DNA from: a virus
Virus record (IMG/VR): IMGVR_UViG_3300044641_007277
Span: 1 to 64,000 of that record
Direction: 5' to 3' (one strand)
DNA length: 64,000 nt
Made by a program: the position numbers and the translations under genes. The notes under the pieces were generated by a model, which ran no database searches, had not been told where the DNA came from, and was given only the letters and a program-made list of their open reading frames with translations. Position 1 is the first letter of the stretch. Each line of letters starts with the position of its first letter. This document shows, one piece after another, positions 32,827 through 41,732 of this stretch.

Positions 32827-32834
32827 TATATATC
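32827..32834 (-). promoter_or_regulatory. Late-promoter-like GATATATA box
   Basis: Minus-strand TTTTTTGATATATA, 24 nt upstream of the 32802 start. Confidence 0.6.
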
Positions 32835-32849
32835 AAAAAATGTAGAGGT

Positions 32850-35810
32850 TTAAATAGGATCTCTTAAAAAACCTCCGCCATTTTTTCCAGCAGCACACCA
32901 TTTCCATAAAAATAAGAGTAATGGAATATTTAACAGACTCAATCTCTCCCATGTTGGTAAATCATCAATATACAAAGGCATGAGTTTTGTTATTTCAGGA
33001 TCTAACTCATTTTTTGCTGGTGTCGTTGGAGAAGGTGGAGGTAAAGATGCACATAAAGTAAATCCTAATGGCAAACTAAAAACATTTATTTTATTCAAAA
33101 GACCTGTATTCTGCTGTTGTAATATTATATTTTGCTTTTGTTTTTCTGCCAAATCTCTCGCTTCTTGCTCTATATCAGCTTGTCTTTTTTTGATAGATGC
33201 TTCTAAATCCTGCTGATTAAATGATTGCTTCTTTAACTCATCTTCTTTGTCTTTAATATCTTTCTCATAACTTGAAATAGAATTTTTTAAGTTAGCATTT
33301 TCATTAAGTTTAGATGTCACTTCACTCTGTTTCTGTGTTATATTATTTTGAGCTTGTTGTATTTTTTCATTTACATTTGGGTCAGGAGGTTGTTGATTTT
33401 TTAGTGATTCTATTTCTTGCTTTTTTGCTTCTATTTCAGATTTAGCAGCATTTATTTTACTTAAATTGTCTGCTATTTTATTAACAAATTCTGAAACTTT
33501 TTGCACAGCGTTAGAAATAGATTGAGTTAATGAAGCAATTTTATTCTGTATATCATTTACTTTTTTACCTTTTTCTAACACTTCATTTTTTTTAGATTCT
33601 ATATTTTGTTTTTTTCTTTCTATTTCATCAATATTGTTTTTCATTCGTTGTATATTGTCACTAACTATTTTTTGAATATCTTTTATATGTTTTTCCAAAT
33701 CTGATGGATTTAACATAGGAATATTTATTTCAGGGGAAGCATCTAATCGTTTACTTGTTGGATCATCTTTTATTTTACACATTGGACGAATAGCAACTGG
33801 AAACCATGCACTTTTAGGTCCAATAGGTCCAAGTGGACAATCAGATGTATTTAATATAAAAACAAAGGGAGATGGCAATACACCACATTGTCCTATTAAT
33901 ACGACTATTAGGGCAACAGGAGTATTTATAACTACAAGTGGTATCCATATTATTGGACATGGTATAAATAAAGGTTTTGGAATTATTGGAAGAATTAAAC
34001 CAACTGGCCAATGAATTGGCACTAAATTCATAATCGTAGCAAGTGAACAAAATTTCCTCCACCATCTCAAATCAAATATATTTGGACTTTGAGATGCGTC
34101 CATAGGAATTCCTTTATAATTAACATCATTTCCAGCAGCAGTTTCTGGATCTTTTAATTCAGGTAATTCACATCCTTGTTCGGCTAATTTATCTTTAATA
34201 GATGTATTTAATTCATCAAAATACTTTTGTATTTCTATTTCTTCTTTTTGAATATCTTCTAACTCTTTTGATAGAGGTTCATAAGTATCTTTAAGTTTCA
34301 TTCCAACTTTATTATAATAAGATTTTACAAAACTTAATCTATCTCCGCCTTGAGTAATAGCTTCAATTCCCCATGCAGAACCATATTTTTGAACCACTTC
34401 AATAGAAGTATTTATTTCTTTTTCAAATTCTTCGTCAGTTTTTTTTGCTTTTTCTATAACTTTTTGAACACCTCCATCCCCACCTATATCAATCAAACCT
34501 ATATCTAATACTAAATCATTTTGTAATTTTTGTATCCTTTTATCTGAATTAGTTGAAGATTTTGTTTTATCATAAATGAAATCAGGTGTATTATACTTAT
34601 CATATTTTATGTCAATTTCAGATGTAAGCTCTTTAACATTTTTATTCAGAATATCCTTTAAAGACATCAATTCAACAAATACTTTAGGATTAAATGATGC
34701 TTTAATTATTTCAGTTTGCTTTTTGTTAATCTGGTCTATTTCTGCTGATAAACGATTTCTTTTAATTATGTTTAATACAAATGTATTATCCTTTTCTTTT
34801 TGCTTCTCGTTCTTTTGTTTGGCAAGATCATTTAACAATTTGAATTTAGGATTATTTAGAGTATCATTTACACTCTCCCAAAATGCCAAAAAAATACTTC
34901 CGATTTTTGCTTCTTGTTTAATTTGGGATATTCTCGTCTTTACTTCATTTAGTCTTGCACCTTTCTTTTGAGATTCTTCAATAATTGGTTGTAGTATTTT
35001 AACACAATCGATAGCTAAAGTATCAGTAGGTCTTGGTGGAGCATCATTTAAGGAATTTATATCAGAATTATTAATATCAGAACGAAGATTACTTGGAATA
35101 TCTCCAGAACTCTTCAAATTTTCACTTGCAACTAATAATATATTACCAATATCAGTTTTACTCAATTCTTCTAATAAAACATCTTCAGGATTTCCAAATG
35201 TATTTAATTTAGATAAAGCATCTATTACTTGTCCCATTTGAGAAGTTCTGTCTTCTAATGATAATGGGTTATCTTCAGGTAATTCTGTATTTATATCCTT
35301 AAAAGCATCATCAAGATTAGGTAAAGGAGTTTCTTCTAATTCTTTTGATGGTTTTAATGGTGGAGTAACTGCTTCACATAATTTCAAAAAATCTTCAAAA
35401 GAGACTTGTGGTGCTGGTGGTTCTTCTGGCTTACAAAATTCCACTAATTGTATATCTTCAGGACTTATTGATATAGGAGGTTGAATAGAATTTTCATCTT
35501 TTACTAAACAGAAAGCGTCAATCATATCTTGAGGTGTTATAACATCCAAATCATTTGGAAGTTCTGGTACTTTAGCACCTTCTAATAATGATGTGAAATT
35601 ACCAAAACCTAAATCACTTATAGTTGTATCAAGTTTTATGAGGTTTTCAATAGAATTTCCCTCAATAAAAGGTAATTGATAATCTCCTACTTGAACACTT
35701 TGTTCTTTAGTTGATTTTTGAAATTCTTTAATAGTTTCTTGTGAATTAGTAGCCAATTCACTTAAAACTTTTATATTTCCATCAATCTGTGCTTTGAAAT
35801 CGTATGACAT
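32850..35810 (-). CDS. Large virion protein with Pro-rich hydrophobic core and long coiled coils
   Basis: 986 aa. Residues 1-300 are acidic and Pro-containing. About 300-570 is helical coiled coil. About 590-680 is a strikingly hydrophobic, proline-rich stretch (WPVGLILPIIPKPLFIP, then IIWIPLVVINTPVALIVVLI) able to enter membranes. About 700-930 is a long Lys/Glu/Gln coiled coil. A short hydrophobic segment near the C-terminus (LLNIPLLLFLWKWC) follows. No signal peptide. Coiled coil plus central hydrophobic segments is a known layout for tape-measure proteins and could also fit a DNA-injection protein. It has its own GATATATA box and follows a terminator, so it is separately expressed. Confidence 0.7.
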   Translation of the reverse strand: MSYDFKAQIDGNIKVLSELATNSQETIKEFQKSTKEQSVQVGDYQLPFIEGNSIENLIKLDTTISDLGFGNFTSLLEGAKVPELPNDLDVITPQDMIDAFCLVKDENSIQPPISISPEDIQLVEFCKPEEPPAPQVSFEDFLKLCEAVTPPLKPSKELEETPLPNLDDAFKDINTELPEDNPLSLEDRTSQMGQVIDALSKLNTFGNPEDVLLEELSKTDIGNILLVASENLKSSGDIPSNLRSDINNSDINSLNDAPPRPTDTLAIDCVKILQPIIEESQKKGARLNEVKTRISQIKQEAKIGSIFLAFWESVNDTLNNPKFKLLNDLAKQKNEKQKEKDNTFVLNIIKRNRLSAEIDQINKKQTEIIKASFNPKVFVELMSLKDILNKNVKELTSEIDIKYDKYNTPDFIYDKTKSSTNSDKRIQKLQNDLVLDIGLIDIGGDGGVQKVIEKAKKTDEEFEKEINTSIEVVQKYGSAWGIEAITQGGDRLSFVKSYYNKVGMKLKDTYEPLSKELEDIQKEEIEIQKYFDELNTSIKDKLAEQGCELPELKDPETAAGNDVNYKGIPMDASQSPNIFDLRWWRKFCSLATIMNLVPIHWPVGLILPIIPKPLFIPCPIIWIPLVVINTPVALIVVLIGQCGVLPSPFVFILNTSDCPLGPIGPKSAWFPVAIRPMCKIKDDPTSKRLDASPEINIPMLNPSDLEKHIKDIQKIVSDNIQRMKNNIDEIERKKQNIESKKNEVLEKGKKVNDIQNKIASLTQSISNAVQKVSEFVNKIADNLSKINAAKSEIEAKKQEIESLKNQQPPDPNVNEKIQQAQNNITQKQSEVTSKLNENANLKNSISSYEKDIKDKEDELKKQSFNQQDLEASIKKRQADIEQEARDLAEKQKQNIILQQQNTGLLNKINVFSLPLGFTLCASLPPPSPTTPAKNELDPEITKLMPLYIDDLPTWERLSLLNIPLLLFLWKWCAAGKNGGGFLRDPI

Positions 35811-35834
35811 AATTTATCCGAAATAATATTAAAC

Positions 35835-35842
35835 TATATATC
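35835..35842 (-). promoter_or_regulatory. Late-promoter-like GATATATA box
   Basis: Minus-strand GATATATA, 24 nt upstream of the 35810 start and 16 nt after a terminator. Confidence 0.6.
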
Positions 35843-35858
35843 CTTATTTTTAGAAAAG

Positions 35859-35888
35859 AAAAAACCCAAGAATTTTAATCCTTGGGTT
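35859..35888 (-). terminator. Terminator after the ferritin-like gene
   Basis: Leftward AACCCAAG, 10-nt loop, CTTGGGTT and a T-tract. Confidence 0.8.
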
Positions 35889-35914
35889 TAATTATCTTTG
35901 CAAAGAAAACTGAT

Positions 35915-36286
35915 TTATTTAAGACGTAAAAGATAAACCAACTTATGTGTTTCGTTTATCATATCAATTACGATATCTTGAACATCAATTTGTGAAGAAA
36001 TTTCTTCGCTATTTGCCCAATCTAAAAGATATTGTGCCCATTCAGAATATTGTGCTTCTAAATCAACTCCAACAATCCCTTTGATTTCAATAGGTGCATG
36101 TTCTAAAGCTGGTTTTGCTCCGCCTTTGTTCTTACCTTTTGTTATCTCAACAAAACGGTCAGTAAATCCTTGAATTGCTTCATAATAACCACCTAAAGCA
36201 ACATGAGTTGCATAATGGTTAGTTTGCCAATGCCAAAGCTGCGTTTGAGCTTGTAATTGCAAAAGGAAAGGTATTGATTGTTCCAT
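35915..36286 (-). CDS. DUF5856/Dps-like ferritin-fold protein
   Basis: 123 aa, four-helix type. LLQLQAQTQLWHWQTNHYATH in the first helix resembles the HWxxxG region of Dps proteins and of the phage DUF5856 family. Acidic and His residues follow (ALGGYYEAIQGFTDRFVE). Metal or DNA binding is possible but not shown. It may protect phage DNA or be structural. Own GATATATA box and terminator, so it is a monocistronic late gene. Confidence 0.7.
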   Translation of the reverse strand: MEQSIPFLLQLQAQTQLWHWQTNHYATHVALGGYYEAIQGFTDRFVEITKGKNKGGAKPALEHAPIEIKGIVGVDLEAQYSEWAQYLLDWANSEEISSQIDVQDIVIDMINETHKLVYLLRLK

Positions 36287-36317
36287 AATCCAATTTTTGT
36301 TATTTTGTTACAAAGTG

Positions 36318-36325
36318 TATATATC
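36318..36325 (-). promoter_or_regulatory. Late-promoter-like GATATATA box
   Basis: Minus-strand TTGATATATA, 31 nt upstream of the 36286 start. Confidence 0.6.
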
Positions 36326-36342
36326 AATTTTTTTTTGCATTT

Positions 36343-36693
36343 TTAAAGCAAATTTACATTTGCTTCTATTGCACGGTCTCTTTGTTGAAGCTCAATATCT
36401 CTTCGTAAGTCTCTAAGGGACTCAAATCTCGCTTCTTCAAGTTCCAATTCATTTTGAAAACTTAACAAAGTTCTTTCATTTTCAACAAAATTTGCTGATT
36501 CAAGCAATACATTTTTAAGGTATCTTTCTCGTTCTTCAGCATTTTTACCATAATTACCGCCACTGGATTCAATTGCTCTCATTTCGATTTTAAATCGGTC
36601 TGAATCAATTGAATTTTTTAGATTTCTAATGCTGTTTCTAATTTCAGCAATTCTTAGTCTAGATTCTACAATAGCTTCTACGCTGTACTGCAT
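36343..36693 (-). CDS. Small coiled-coil protein
   Basis: 116 aa, almost entirely Arg/Glu-rich helix (RLRIAEIRNSIRNLKNSID, then RFESLRDLRRDIELQQRDR). It resembles assembly scaffolds or tail-completion factors in composition only. It ends 57 nt before the ferritin-like gene. Confidence 0.6.
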   Translation of the reverse strand: MQYSVEAIVESRLRIAEIRNSIRNLKNSIDSDRFKIEMRAIESSGGNYGKNAEERERYLKNVLLESANFVENERTLLSFQNELELEEARFESLRDLRRDIELQQRDRAIEANVNLL

Positions 36694-36715
36694 TATCTCG
36701 CCTCAATAAAAGTGA

Positions 36716-36922
36716 TTAATTAAGTCTTGCTTGTACTAATTCTACTCGCAAGTCATCTAGTTGTTCTGATGTATATTTATTCCAACCATAACGCTCTATG
36801 GTCTTTTTTATTTGTTCAATATTTTGTGGTATTGGGAAATACATATACAATGCTAAAATAATCATTTTTTCATAATTTGTCAAGTCTTCAAATGATTTTT
36901 CTGTTGATTTTCTTGTTTCCAT
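36716..36922 (-). CDS. Small hypothetical protein
   Basis: 68 aa, helical, with a YEKMIILALYMYFPIP segment that is amphipathic or membrane-active. An imperfect box (GTTATATATG) lies about 28 nt upstream. Not recognised. Confidence 0.55.
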   Translation of the reverse strand: METRKSTEKSFEDLTNYEKMIILALYMYFPIPQNIEQIKKTIERYGWNKYTSEQLDDLRVELVQARLN

Positions 36923-37002
36923 AATCTTACATTATGTTTAAATGTAATCATATATAACTATTTATGATAGCAAGAAAATGACTATTTTGTAGATTTAGAA
37001 AA

Positions 37003-37347
37003 TTAAATTGAAAAGTATAATTGAAGTTCTTTAAGATTTTCAATGTAAGACTTATTTAGGGGCTTATAGTTAAATTTAGCCATAATTTGAGTAATCATTT
37101 CTTGTAAATTTTGGCTAATATTCTCACAAGGTAAAGAAATTATAACCTTTGATTTTTGTACATCTGAACTTGTTAAAAATCTTATTTTATTGACATCAAA
37201 TGGTTGTGAACCTTTTAATTCACTTGATAGAGAAATAATAACCCTAATTATCTGATGCTCCAAAGGAGGTTCATGTTGTTGGGTATATCTTGCTATTTCT
37301 GATTGTAAATCATCAGATACATTTCTAAAAGCAAATCCTGAATGCAT
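37003..37347 (-). CDS. Small hypothetical protein downstream of gp55
   Basis: 114 aa, no motif. Starts 7 nt after the gp55 stop in the same direction, so it is probably co-transcribed with it. The end is hydrophobic and aromatic (LKELQLYFSI). A role linked to late transcription (for example a gp33-like co-activator) is tempting from position only; sequence does not support it. Confidence 0.6.
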   Translation of the reverse strand: MHSGFAFRNVSDDLQSEIARYTQQHEPPLEHQIIRVIISLSSELKGSQPFDVNKIRFLTSSDVQKSKVIISLPCENISQNLQEMITQIMAKFNYKPLNKSYIENLKELQLYFSI

Positions 37348-37354
37348 AGTTTAT

Positions 37355-37699
37355 TTATATGTTTCTAAAGAAATCATCATCAATTGATACAAAGTCTGTT
37401 GATTTATGATTATGAATAATATTCCATGTTTTTGCCATACCATTTTTAATTACCTGTGAGTAATAAGCAAATACATTCTCAGATTTTTGAGGATCAAAGT
37501 TTCTCCAATGTCTCATAACATCCGCTATACCTGATGCTACACAATCCTCACGATCTTCAGGATATTTGTATTTCAGAATTTTAGATAGTTCATTTGACAT
37601 TTTACAAATAAGTTCAACTGCTCTTGGAGTTAATTCATCTCTTTTTTTAGATTCAATTATCTCTTTAAGAAGTTCTTTATTATTGACATATTGTGCCAT
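37355..37699 (-). CDS. 55: T4 gp55-like late sigma factor
   Basis: 114 aa. The N-terminal YVNNKELLKEIIESKK closely matches the start of T4 gp55 (YVNNKELLQAIIDWK). The region about 45-97 is sigma region 2-like: YPEDREDCVASGIADVMRHW, then NFDPQKSENVFAYYSQVIKNG. It is shorter than T4 gp55 (185 aa) and lacks most of the C-terminal part. gp55 binds host RNA polymerase and recognises an eight-base -10 element (TATAAATA in T4); here the GATATATA octamers are the probable counterpart. The gene itself has no such box and lies after a terminator, consistent with expression before the late phase. Confidence 0.88.
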   Translation of the reverse strand: MAQYVNNKELLKEIIESKKRDELTPRAVELICKMSNELSKILKYKYPEDREDCVASGIADVMRHWRNFDPQKSENVFAYYSQVIKNGMAKTWNIIHNHKSTDFVSIDDDFFRNI

Positions 37700-37741
37700 T
37701 TAGATTGAGATTATTTTTGTTCCCTTTTTTAGAAATTGAAT

Positions 37742-37778
37742 AAAAAAAGTTCGCAAACTTTTGAAATTTGCGAACTTT
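37742..37778 (-). terminator. Terminator between 37785-38039 and gp55
   Basis: Leftward AAAGTTCGCAAA, 9-nt loop, TTTGCGAACTTTTTTT: long stem and T-tract. Confidence 0.9.
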
Positions 37779-37784
37779 ATGTTT

Positions 37785-38039
37785 TTATGCTGTAATCTCT
37801 TTTTTGTACATTTCTACAAGTTTTTCGAGACTTTGAGCTGAATTTTTAAGTTTGGTGCTATTTAAACTTGCCGATTCGAGTTTTTGAGCCAAATCTTTAA
37901 GATTTGATATTATCCCAGGTAACTGGCTAATCGCTTGATTCATTATTGTAATCGCTTTTGCTTTATCTGGGGTAGCATAGATGCTACTATTATCAACCTC
38001 TACAAGTTTATTATTTAAAAATTGTTCATATGATATCAT
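37785..38039 (-). CDS. Small protein with capsid-targeting-like N-terminus
   Basis: 84 aa. The first 16 residues, ISYEQFLNNKLVEVDN, carry aromatic-x-x-F and an LVE site, resembling the T4 internal-protein targeting and gp21 cleavage motif. The remainder is helical (ISQLPGIISNLKDLAQKLES). Coupled to the large gene 38036-40771 by ATGA overlap. Probably a small internal head protein or scaffold component; inference from the terminus. Confidence 0.65.
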   Translation of the reverse strand: MISYEQFLNNKLVEVDNSSIYATPDKAKAITIMNQAISQLPGIISNLKDLAQKLESASLNSTKLKNSAQSLEKLVEMYKKEITA

Positions 38040-40771
38040 TTCTTAGAAACTTTTATTAAATCGCTTTTAGGAACGAAATCAAACATTCCTTCAAATTCAA
38101 TTTCAACAGCTTCATCGCCACTCGCCATTTCAAACTTTTCTTCATCTACAAAAACTTCTTTATTAACCAAGTCTCCGTTATGCATACCTGTTACAACAAC
38201 TGAAATTTTGTTGATTGGTTCTTCTGTTGAAACTTCAACTTCAGGTTCTTCGCTATACAATTTAAATTTAGAGGTTACAAATGGAGATTTCATTTTAGAT
38301 TCTTCCTCAATTTCTTCACCTTTAATTTCTGTTTCTTGGTCTAATTCTGTATCCATAAATTTTTCAGGATGAGATTCGGTTGGAGAATATTCAGGTTCCC
38401 ATTCTTTATCTTCTTCTTCAGGTGAATATTTATATGGATCTTTTACCAATGTATCTTCAAGATATTTCTTGAAACTATGAGGAACTGATGACCACTTTTG
38501 AGCAATTTCCATATCTTTCATAGTTGGTTCTTCATTAGTATAGTCAGGGTTTTCATCAATAGTGATGTCATCAATAATATCAATATCATCAATAACTTCT
38601 GCATTATTAGATTCTAATGGTTGCTCACTCATATTTGGCTGGCTTCCCATTTCTATACCCATCATATAATTTTCTTCGCCTTGTGATTCGATTTCAGATT
38701 CTTTTGATTTAAGATTTGAAAATTCTTCTTCTGATTGTTGACCATTTTGTAACATAATGATTGCAATGTGTCTAATAGAATCTATCGCTGTAATTTTACC
38801 TATACCTTTACCCATAACTACCACAGTTTCACCAACTTGGAAATCTCTCTTAGGTAACTCTTGAACATAGGTAGAAGATGTCTTTTTCTTCAAATTTTTT
38901 AACTCTTCCATATTTTCTGTATATTCCTCTTCATCTTGGATTTCTTCTTGTGAAGCCAATCTTAATTGAGGAAACTCAAATTTGGATTGCTTACCATTAT
39001 TGAATATAACAGTAGCGATTTTTTGAGAAGCATCAATTGCTGTAATTTTACCTACACCCATTTCTGCTGTTTCTACTGAATCACCGATATTAAAAAGTCT
39101 TTCAGGTGTTTCTTGAACAAATGCTGAAACTCCTTTAGAACCTTTTGTTTTTTTAGATTCTGTTACGAAATCATCAACTTCATAACCAAAATCCTCTATT
39201 TCTCCATCATCATAGAATTCGTCTTCTTCTGTTTCAAATTCTTCTCTTTCATACTGCTTCAAAGAATTTAATGCACTTGTCTTTTCTGCATATTCAGATT
39301 TAAGTTTATTAATTTCTCGTTTGAGTTCCTTCTTGAGTGTGAAAATTTCTTCTGAACCAGAAAGGAGAATGTCTTGCTGTGCTTCTTCAATTTTTTGAAT
39401 ATTTTCTTTATATTCTTCTATTCTATTGAGAATAACTCTTCTTTCGCTTTCAATTTGCTTGATTTTTTGCTCTTCAACAGCCAAGAAATCGTGCATACTT
39501 TCAGAAATATCATAGTTCAAGAATTCAAGTACGAGGTCTCTTGCTTGAGTACCATTCATAGAAGAAAATACTTTATTTTCATTCATATATGGGTTACTCT
39601 TAATAACTGTTACTGAATCACCTAAACGGATAACACTCGCTTTGATACTTGTGTGTTTTTTAGAAACAATAGTTTTTGCAAAATCAATTTCACAAAGAGT
39701 ATCAATGTTTTCAAAAATAAGATTAAAATTGTTCAGGTCATCTTGTTGATTCCAACGGAAAATACCTGATTCCAATAATTGTCTATTTACTTCTTCAAGT
39801 TTTGTTGAACTACCATTTAAATTGATAGATTTATCAGAAAGATTAATACTAATCTTATTATTTCCATAACGATATGTAAGTGTTTCTTTATCAATACTTA
39901 CATTTTCTTCATTCAATATATTATTGAGAGTTACAAAACTATCATTAATTCTTGCCATTGCATCAATATCGATAGGAGTAACTTGTTCGTTAATTTTCTT
40001 AAAATAATGATTATCTACAACAAAGTAATCAGCGTTCTTTTCTACTAAAACAAAAGAATATACTGAATTTACTGAACATTCTGTTGAACCATTAGTAATA
40101 TTGAATTTAGAAGTATTTGTATTAGATTCAAATGTTTTCAAAACATTTTGAAGATTGCGAATAACTGGCTCATAAGCATATGTTTCCATTTCTGCAATCA
40201 ATCCTGAACGATTCGCATCTGACTTATTTTCCAAATAAGAATGCATACTTTCAAGAAGTGGCTTGTAAAACTTTGATGAACGAGAATTTTCTAACAAATG
40301 TATTGTATTTGCAACTGCAATTTCTTCTGCCATCATAGTTTGCATTTTAGAAACTACTTGTACTGCCTCATTGATAGAAGGATCAAAGCAAAATGGCTTC
40401 ATTTGACCAATAAATTGCTCTACAATAAGAAAATCAGGTGTATTAGTAAGTTTAGACTTCTCATACCACTCACTCACATATTGTATTCTTGGATTATGTT
40501 CCCATACTCCTGTATATTTAATTCTATCAAGAGCACGAGAAATTCCCATATCATCAAGACGAGAAATGTGCTTTTCTGTTTCTAAAAACTTCTCAACAAG
40601 AGAATCTTTCTTTTTGAAATTATTAAGACGTTCTCTTGTAATTGAACTGAGTTTTTGCTCGGAAACATTTCCAGCAAATTCAAGGATGTTTTCTAACACT
40701 TCACGAACCTCTACATCCGAAGTTTGGTTCTTTAGTTTTTCAATTCTATTCTTTAAGGAAGACATCGTCAT
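38036..40771 (-). CDS. Large protein with two Tudor/SH3-like repeats, probable virion or head protein
   Basis: 911 aa. Helical N-terminal 430 residues of unknown fold; a coiled coil about 430-500; an acidic stretch (TEEDEFYDDGEIEDFGYEVD). Then two related 50-60-residue barrels follow: NIGDSVETAEMGVGKITAID...ATVIFNNGKQ and QVGETVVVMGKGIGKITAID...IAIIMLQNGQQ. These resemble the Tudor-like domain at the C-terminus of UvrD/CarD proteins. The last 250 residues are acidic and disordered apart from a terminal strand domain. The ATG at 40771 has AAAGGA close by; M3 (40765) has better spacing. Own GATATATA box. Confidence 0.65.
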   Translation of the reverse strand: MTMSSLKNRIEKLKNQTSDVEVREVLENILEFAGNVSEQKLSSITRERLNNFKKKDSLVEKFLETEKHISRLDDMGISRALDRIKYTGVWEHNPRIQYVSEWYEKSKLTNTPDFLIVEQFIGQMKPFCFDPSINEAVQVVSKMQTMMAEEIAVANTIHLLENSRSSKFYKPLLESMHSYLENKSDANRSGLIAEMETYAYEPVIRNLQNVLKTFESNTNTSKFNITNGSTECSVNSVYSFVLVEKNADYFVVDNHYFKKINEQVTPIDIDAMARINDSFVTLNNILNEENVSIDKETLTYRYGNNKISINLSDKSINLNGSSTKLEEVNRQLLESGIFRWNQQDDLNNFNLIFENIDTLCEIDFAKTIVSKKHTSIKASVIRLGDSVTVIKSNPYMNENKVFSSMNGTQARDLVLEFLNYDISESMHDFLAVEEQKIKQIESERRVILNRIEEYKENIQKIEEAQQDILLSGSEEIFTLKKELKREINKLKSEYAEKTSALNSLKQYEREEFETEEDEFYDDGEIEDFGYEVDDFVTESKKTKGSKGVSAFVQETPERLFNIGDSVETAEMGVGKITAIDASQKIATVIFNNGKQSKFEFPQLRLASQEEIQDEEEYTENMEELKNLKKKTSSTYVQELPKRDFQVGETVVVMGKGIGKITAIDSIRHIAIIMLQNGQQSEEEFSNLKSKESEIESQGEENYMMGIEMGSQPNMSEQPLESNNAEVIDDIDIIDDITIDENPDYTNEEPTMKDMEIAQKWSSVPHSFKKYLEDTLVKDPYKYSPEEEDKEWEPEYSPTESHPEKFMDTELDQETEIKGEEIEEESKMKSPFVTSKFKLYSEEPEVEVSTEEPINKISVVVTGMHNGDLVNKEVFVDEEKFEMASGDEAVEIEFEGMFDFVPKSDLIKVSKK

Positions 40772-40812
40772 ATCCTTTTATTTTTAATATACAAAAGTAT
40801 AGGTTTAATTAC

Positions 40813-40820
40813 TATATATC
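40813..40820 (-). promoter_or_regulatory. Late-promoter-like GATATATA box
   Basis: Minus-strand TTGATATATA, 41 nt upstream of the 40771 start. Confidence 0.55.
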
Positions 40821-40838
40821 AATAATTAAAATGTTTTT

Positions 40839-41723
40839 TTATGATTCTGTATCATTATTTTGCGTAATATTTTCTAAACCTACCTGATTCGCTAAATTTA
40901 GACTATTAATCGCCGCCCCATTTTTTATCTGAATATTAACTTTATCATCTATAAACACAATATTTCCTTCTGCATCACGAGTGATGGCATCCGATGAAAC
41001 AAAATCAAGAATTTGATTTCCTTTGAAAAATTGCGTGTTTTTATCAAATATTGGAAAATATGTTTCCAATTCAAGATTAAACTTCAAATTGATATTTACA
41101 TTTTGGGATGTAACTGAACCAAAAGACCACTGATATAACTTTTCTGAAGGAAAATCAGCAGGGAATCCGATTTGAAAAGGAATCCTTACATAATTCCAAC
41201 GCACTGATGAAGCAATAGTTGGCCAAAAGACCTCAATTAGTTTTTCCCATATTTTCCATGAATCTTCTTGGGTATCAGATTGTATTTCAATCTCAAATGC
41301 CATTTTAAGAGGAATTGAATGTAATTTGGCACTATATGTAAGAAGTTGGTCATTTTCATCTTCTTTAACAAACTCACCTCTTACGAGATAATTAGTCATA
41401 GATGAGGTATTAATATTGACACTATTCATTTTCACCATACCTCTTGGCAAAACATCTATATTACCATCAACCTTCTTAGGTTGAACACAATCGTTCCATT
41501 GAATATAGAAATCCTGCAAAGTCCTTTCATCACCAGTCAATGAATAATAAAAAGGAACATAGTGCGTTTTGGTTTCAGTATCTGAAAGTCGGTAGGTAAG
41601 GAAAACTCTGTCATTCAGGATATTTATGACACCTGCTATAACAGTTCTGATAAAGATATTATCGTAGTTGTATTTATGATTAACCCCATCAATCGCTTGA
41701 ACTGGCGTAGGAACTCCACTCAT
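40839..41723 (-). CDS. 15: T4 gp15-like proximal tail sheath stabiliser
   Basis: 294 aa (T4 gp15 is 272). gp15-type layout: FIRTVIAGVINILNDRVFL and THYVPFYYSL at the start, LPRGMVKMNSVNI, then SIPLKMAFEIEIQSDTQED, WEKLIEVFWPTI and a late RIPFQIGFPADFPS...WSFGSVT segment. These line up with the LPRI..., YELSIFTRYEDD...QILPYFQP parts of T4 gp15. It should form a ring at the head-proximal end of the tail, stabilising the sheath and linking to the neck. It is followed after 9 nt by a small gene and then gp46. Confidence 0.72.
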   Translation of the reverse strand: MSGVPTPVQAIDGVNHKYNYDNIFIRTVIAGVINILNDRVFLTYRLSDTETKTHYVPFYYSLTGDERTLQDFYIQWNDCVQPKKVDGNIDVLPRGMVKMNSVNINTSSMTNYLVRGEFVKEDENDQLLTYSAKLHSIPLKMAFEIEIQSDTQEDSWKIWEKLIEVFWPTIASSVRWNYVRIPFQIGFPADFPSEKLYQWSFGSVTSQNVNINLKFNLELETYFPIFDKNTQFFKGNQILDFVSSDAITRDAEGNIVFIDDKVNIQIKNGAAINSLNLANQVGLENITQNNDTES

Positions 41724-41732
41724 AGTAGATTT

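Noticed and set aside
37003-37347. Possible gp33-like late co-activator next to gp55.
   Set aside because: Based only on position; no sequence feature supports it.
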